Source: Bradyrhizobium sp. CSA112
GTDB taxonomy: Bacteria; Pseudomonadota; Alphaproteobacteria; Rhizobiales; Xanthobacteraceae
Length of the DNA: 64,000 nt
Direction: 5' to 3'
Assembly (NCBI RefSeq): GCF_029051645.1
Contig: NZ_JAACFS010000007.1
Span: forward strand, 124,001-188,000
The notes under the pieces were generated by a model. That model searched no databases, had not been told where the DNA came from, and worked only from the letters and a program-made list of their open reading frames with translations. The translations under genes and the position numbers were made by a program. Positions 62,770 to 64,000 of this stretch are shown here, piece after piece (within the stretch, counting starts at the first letter, position 1; each line of letters starts with the position of its first letter).

Positions 62770-64000
62770 ATGCCAGACGCAGCGGTCGCAGCACGTTCTT
62801 CTGAATCGACGAACAGCGGTACGACGCAACAGGTCGATGTCGCCGTGGTCGGCGCCGGATTTGCCGGCCTCTATCTCCTGCATCGCTTACGCAAGGCCGG
62901 CTTCTCGGCTGTCGTGATCGAGGAAGCCGGCGACGTCGGCGGCACCTGGTACTGGAACCGCTATCCCGGCGCACGCTGCGACATCCAGACCATCGACTAC
63001 AGCTACACGTTCGATCCGAAGCTGGAGAGCGCGTGGCAATGGTCGGAGAAATACGCGACCCAGCCTGAAATCCTGCGCTACCTCGGCTTCGTCGCCGACC
63101 GATACGACCTGCGCCGCGATATCCGCTTTCGCACCAAGGTCACGGCGGCGAAGTGGGATCAGACGGAGGAGCGCTGGCGGCTCACGACAGACAATGGCGC
63201 GAGCATTTCCTGCCGCTACTACATCATGGCGACCGGCTGTCTCTCCGCACCAAAACCGCCGGAGATCGACGGCGTCAAGGACTTCAAGGGCGAGATCTAT
63301 TTCACCGGCCGCTGGCCGCATGACGAGGTCAAGCTCGCCGGCAAGCGCATCGCGGTCATCGGCACCGGATCATCGGGCATCCAGTCGATCCCGTTGATTG
63401 CGGAGCAGGCTGAGCATCTCACCGTGTTCCAGCGCACCCCGAACTTCGCCCTGCCCGCCCATAATGGTGCTGCGCCGGCGGACCGCCTCGCTATGTTCGA
63501 AGGCGACCGCGCCGGTTACCGCGAACGGGCGCGCTGGTCGCTCGCAGGCGTCCCCTATCCGCAACAGATGGCGGTGAGCTGGCAATTGAGTGACGCCGAG
63601 CGGCGCGAGCGTTTCGAGCAGGCATGGGCCACCGGCGATCTCGTCTACATCCTGACGCAGCTTTGGGCCGACCAGGGCGTCGACGTTGACGGCAACGCAC
63701 TGCTCGCCGACCTGATCCGTGAGAAAATCCGCGACATCGTCACGGACCCGGAGATGGCCGAAGCGCTGACCCCGCACGACCATCCGTTCGGCGCCAAGCG
63801 CCCCTGCCTCGATACCAACTACTACGCCACCTACAACCGCCCCAACGTCACGCTGGTGAACCTGCGGCAGGAGCCGATCACAGAGATCACGGCCACCGGC
63901 ATCACGACCGACAAGCGCACGTTCGATGTCGACTTGATTGTGTTCGCCACCGGCTTTGACGCCATGACCGGCGCCATCACGGCGGTGCATCCGATCACGG
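62770..64000 (+). CDS. Baeyer-Villiger-type flavin monooxygenase, 3' end beyond window
   Basis: An ATG at 62770 with GGGAGGAG upstream opens a frame that is still open at the window end (410 codons). It starts with a FAD motif VDVAVVGAGFAGLYLLHRLR, then DVGGTWYWNRYPGARCD typical of cyclohexanone- and phenylacetone-type monooxygenases, and the NADPH motif VIGTGSSGIQSIP. The family fingerprint FxGxxxHxxxWP reads FKGEIYFTGRWP here, with Phe instead of His. These enzymes insert oxygen next to ketones to give esters or lactones. It is preceded by repeat copy B. Confidence 0.9.
   Translation, partial: MPDAAVAARSSESTNSGTTQQVDVAVVGAGFAGLYLLHRLRKAGFSAVVIEEAGDVGGTWYWNRYPGARCDIQTIDYSYTFDPKLESAWQWSEKYATQPEILRYLGFVADRYDLRRDIRFRTKVTAAKWDQTEERWRLTTDNGASISCRYYIMATGCLSAPKPPEIDGVKDFKGEIYFTGRWPHDEVKLAGKRIAVIGTGSSGIQSIPLIAEQAEHLTVFQRTPNFALPAHNGAAPADRLAMFEGDRAGYRERARWSLAGVPYPQQMAVSWQLSDAERRERFEQAWATGDLVYILTQLWADQGVDVDGNALLADLIREKIRDIVTDPEMAEALTPHDHPFGAKRPCLDTNYYATYNRPNVTLVNLRQEPITEITATGITTDKRTFDVDLIVFATGFDAMTGAITAVHPIT

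Overview
The window reads as high-GC alphaproteobacterial chromosome, most like Bradyrhizobium or a close Nitrobacteraceae relative. This is an inference from the gene families (many TRAP, tripartite-tricarboxylate and branched-chain-type ABC uptake systems, Cox-type molybdenum hydroxylase with CoxD/CoxE, BTAD-cyclase-ATPase regulators) and from dispersed palindromic repeats. No tRNA, rRNA, CRISPR array, insertion sequence or prophage gene was seen.

Layout. 1-3.5 kb: 3' part of a very large BTAD/cyclase/ATPase/TPR regulator. 3.5-7.9 kb: a TRAP transporter (two permease genes, with a convergent binding-protein gene) lying between two decayed fragments of an acyl-CoA synthetase gene. 7.9-12.3 kb: RND efflux pump and its adaptor. 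12.6-18 kb: amino-sugar / peptidoglycan-recycling locus, with nagA and an aspartate kinase leftward, and a BadF-type sugar kinase, murQ and a SIS deaminase rightward, around a perfect 8-2-8 palindrome. 18-21.7 kb: alpha/beta hydrolase, DUF417 membrane protein and SDR, divergent from a LysR regulator. 22.1-25 kb: a second TRAP transporter. 25-28.4 kb: TetR regulator facing an epoxide-hydrolase-like gene and a MATE exporter across two tandem operators. 28.5-29.4 kb: DUF2066 protein.

29.6-51.7 kb is the most interesting part: about 22 kb of tightly packed rightward genes. It encodes an ABC uptake system whose second ATPase is fused to a Tm-1-like (UPF0261) domain, a phosphoenolpyruvate-hydrolase-family TIM barrel, a giant flotillin-like coiled-coil protein, two tandem SRPBCC proteins, a molybdenum hydroxylase whose large subunit is split into two genes, CoxD and CoxE maturation factors, three hydrolases of unrelated lactonase-type folds (one fused to an isochorismatase-like domain lacking the usual Cys), and an FMN reductase. 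The arrangement suggests uptake, hydroxylation and hydrolytic opening of an unknown, probably cyclic, substrate with an unusual membrane or assembly module. I do not recognise it as a described pathway.

51.7-64 kb: zinc-free MDR oxidoreductase, a MacA/MacB-like export system (adaptor, ATPase, two permeases), tenA, a two-HKD phospholipase-D-like protein, a Bug-type binding protein divergent from a LysR regulator, and the 5' part of a Baeyer-Villiger-type monooxygenase. Two copies of a 260-310 bp repeat flank the Bug/LysR pair; their flanks run in the same direction but the core between the inverted arms is flipped.
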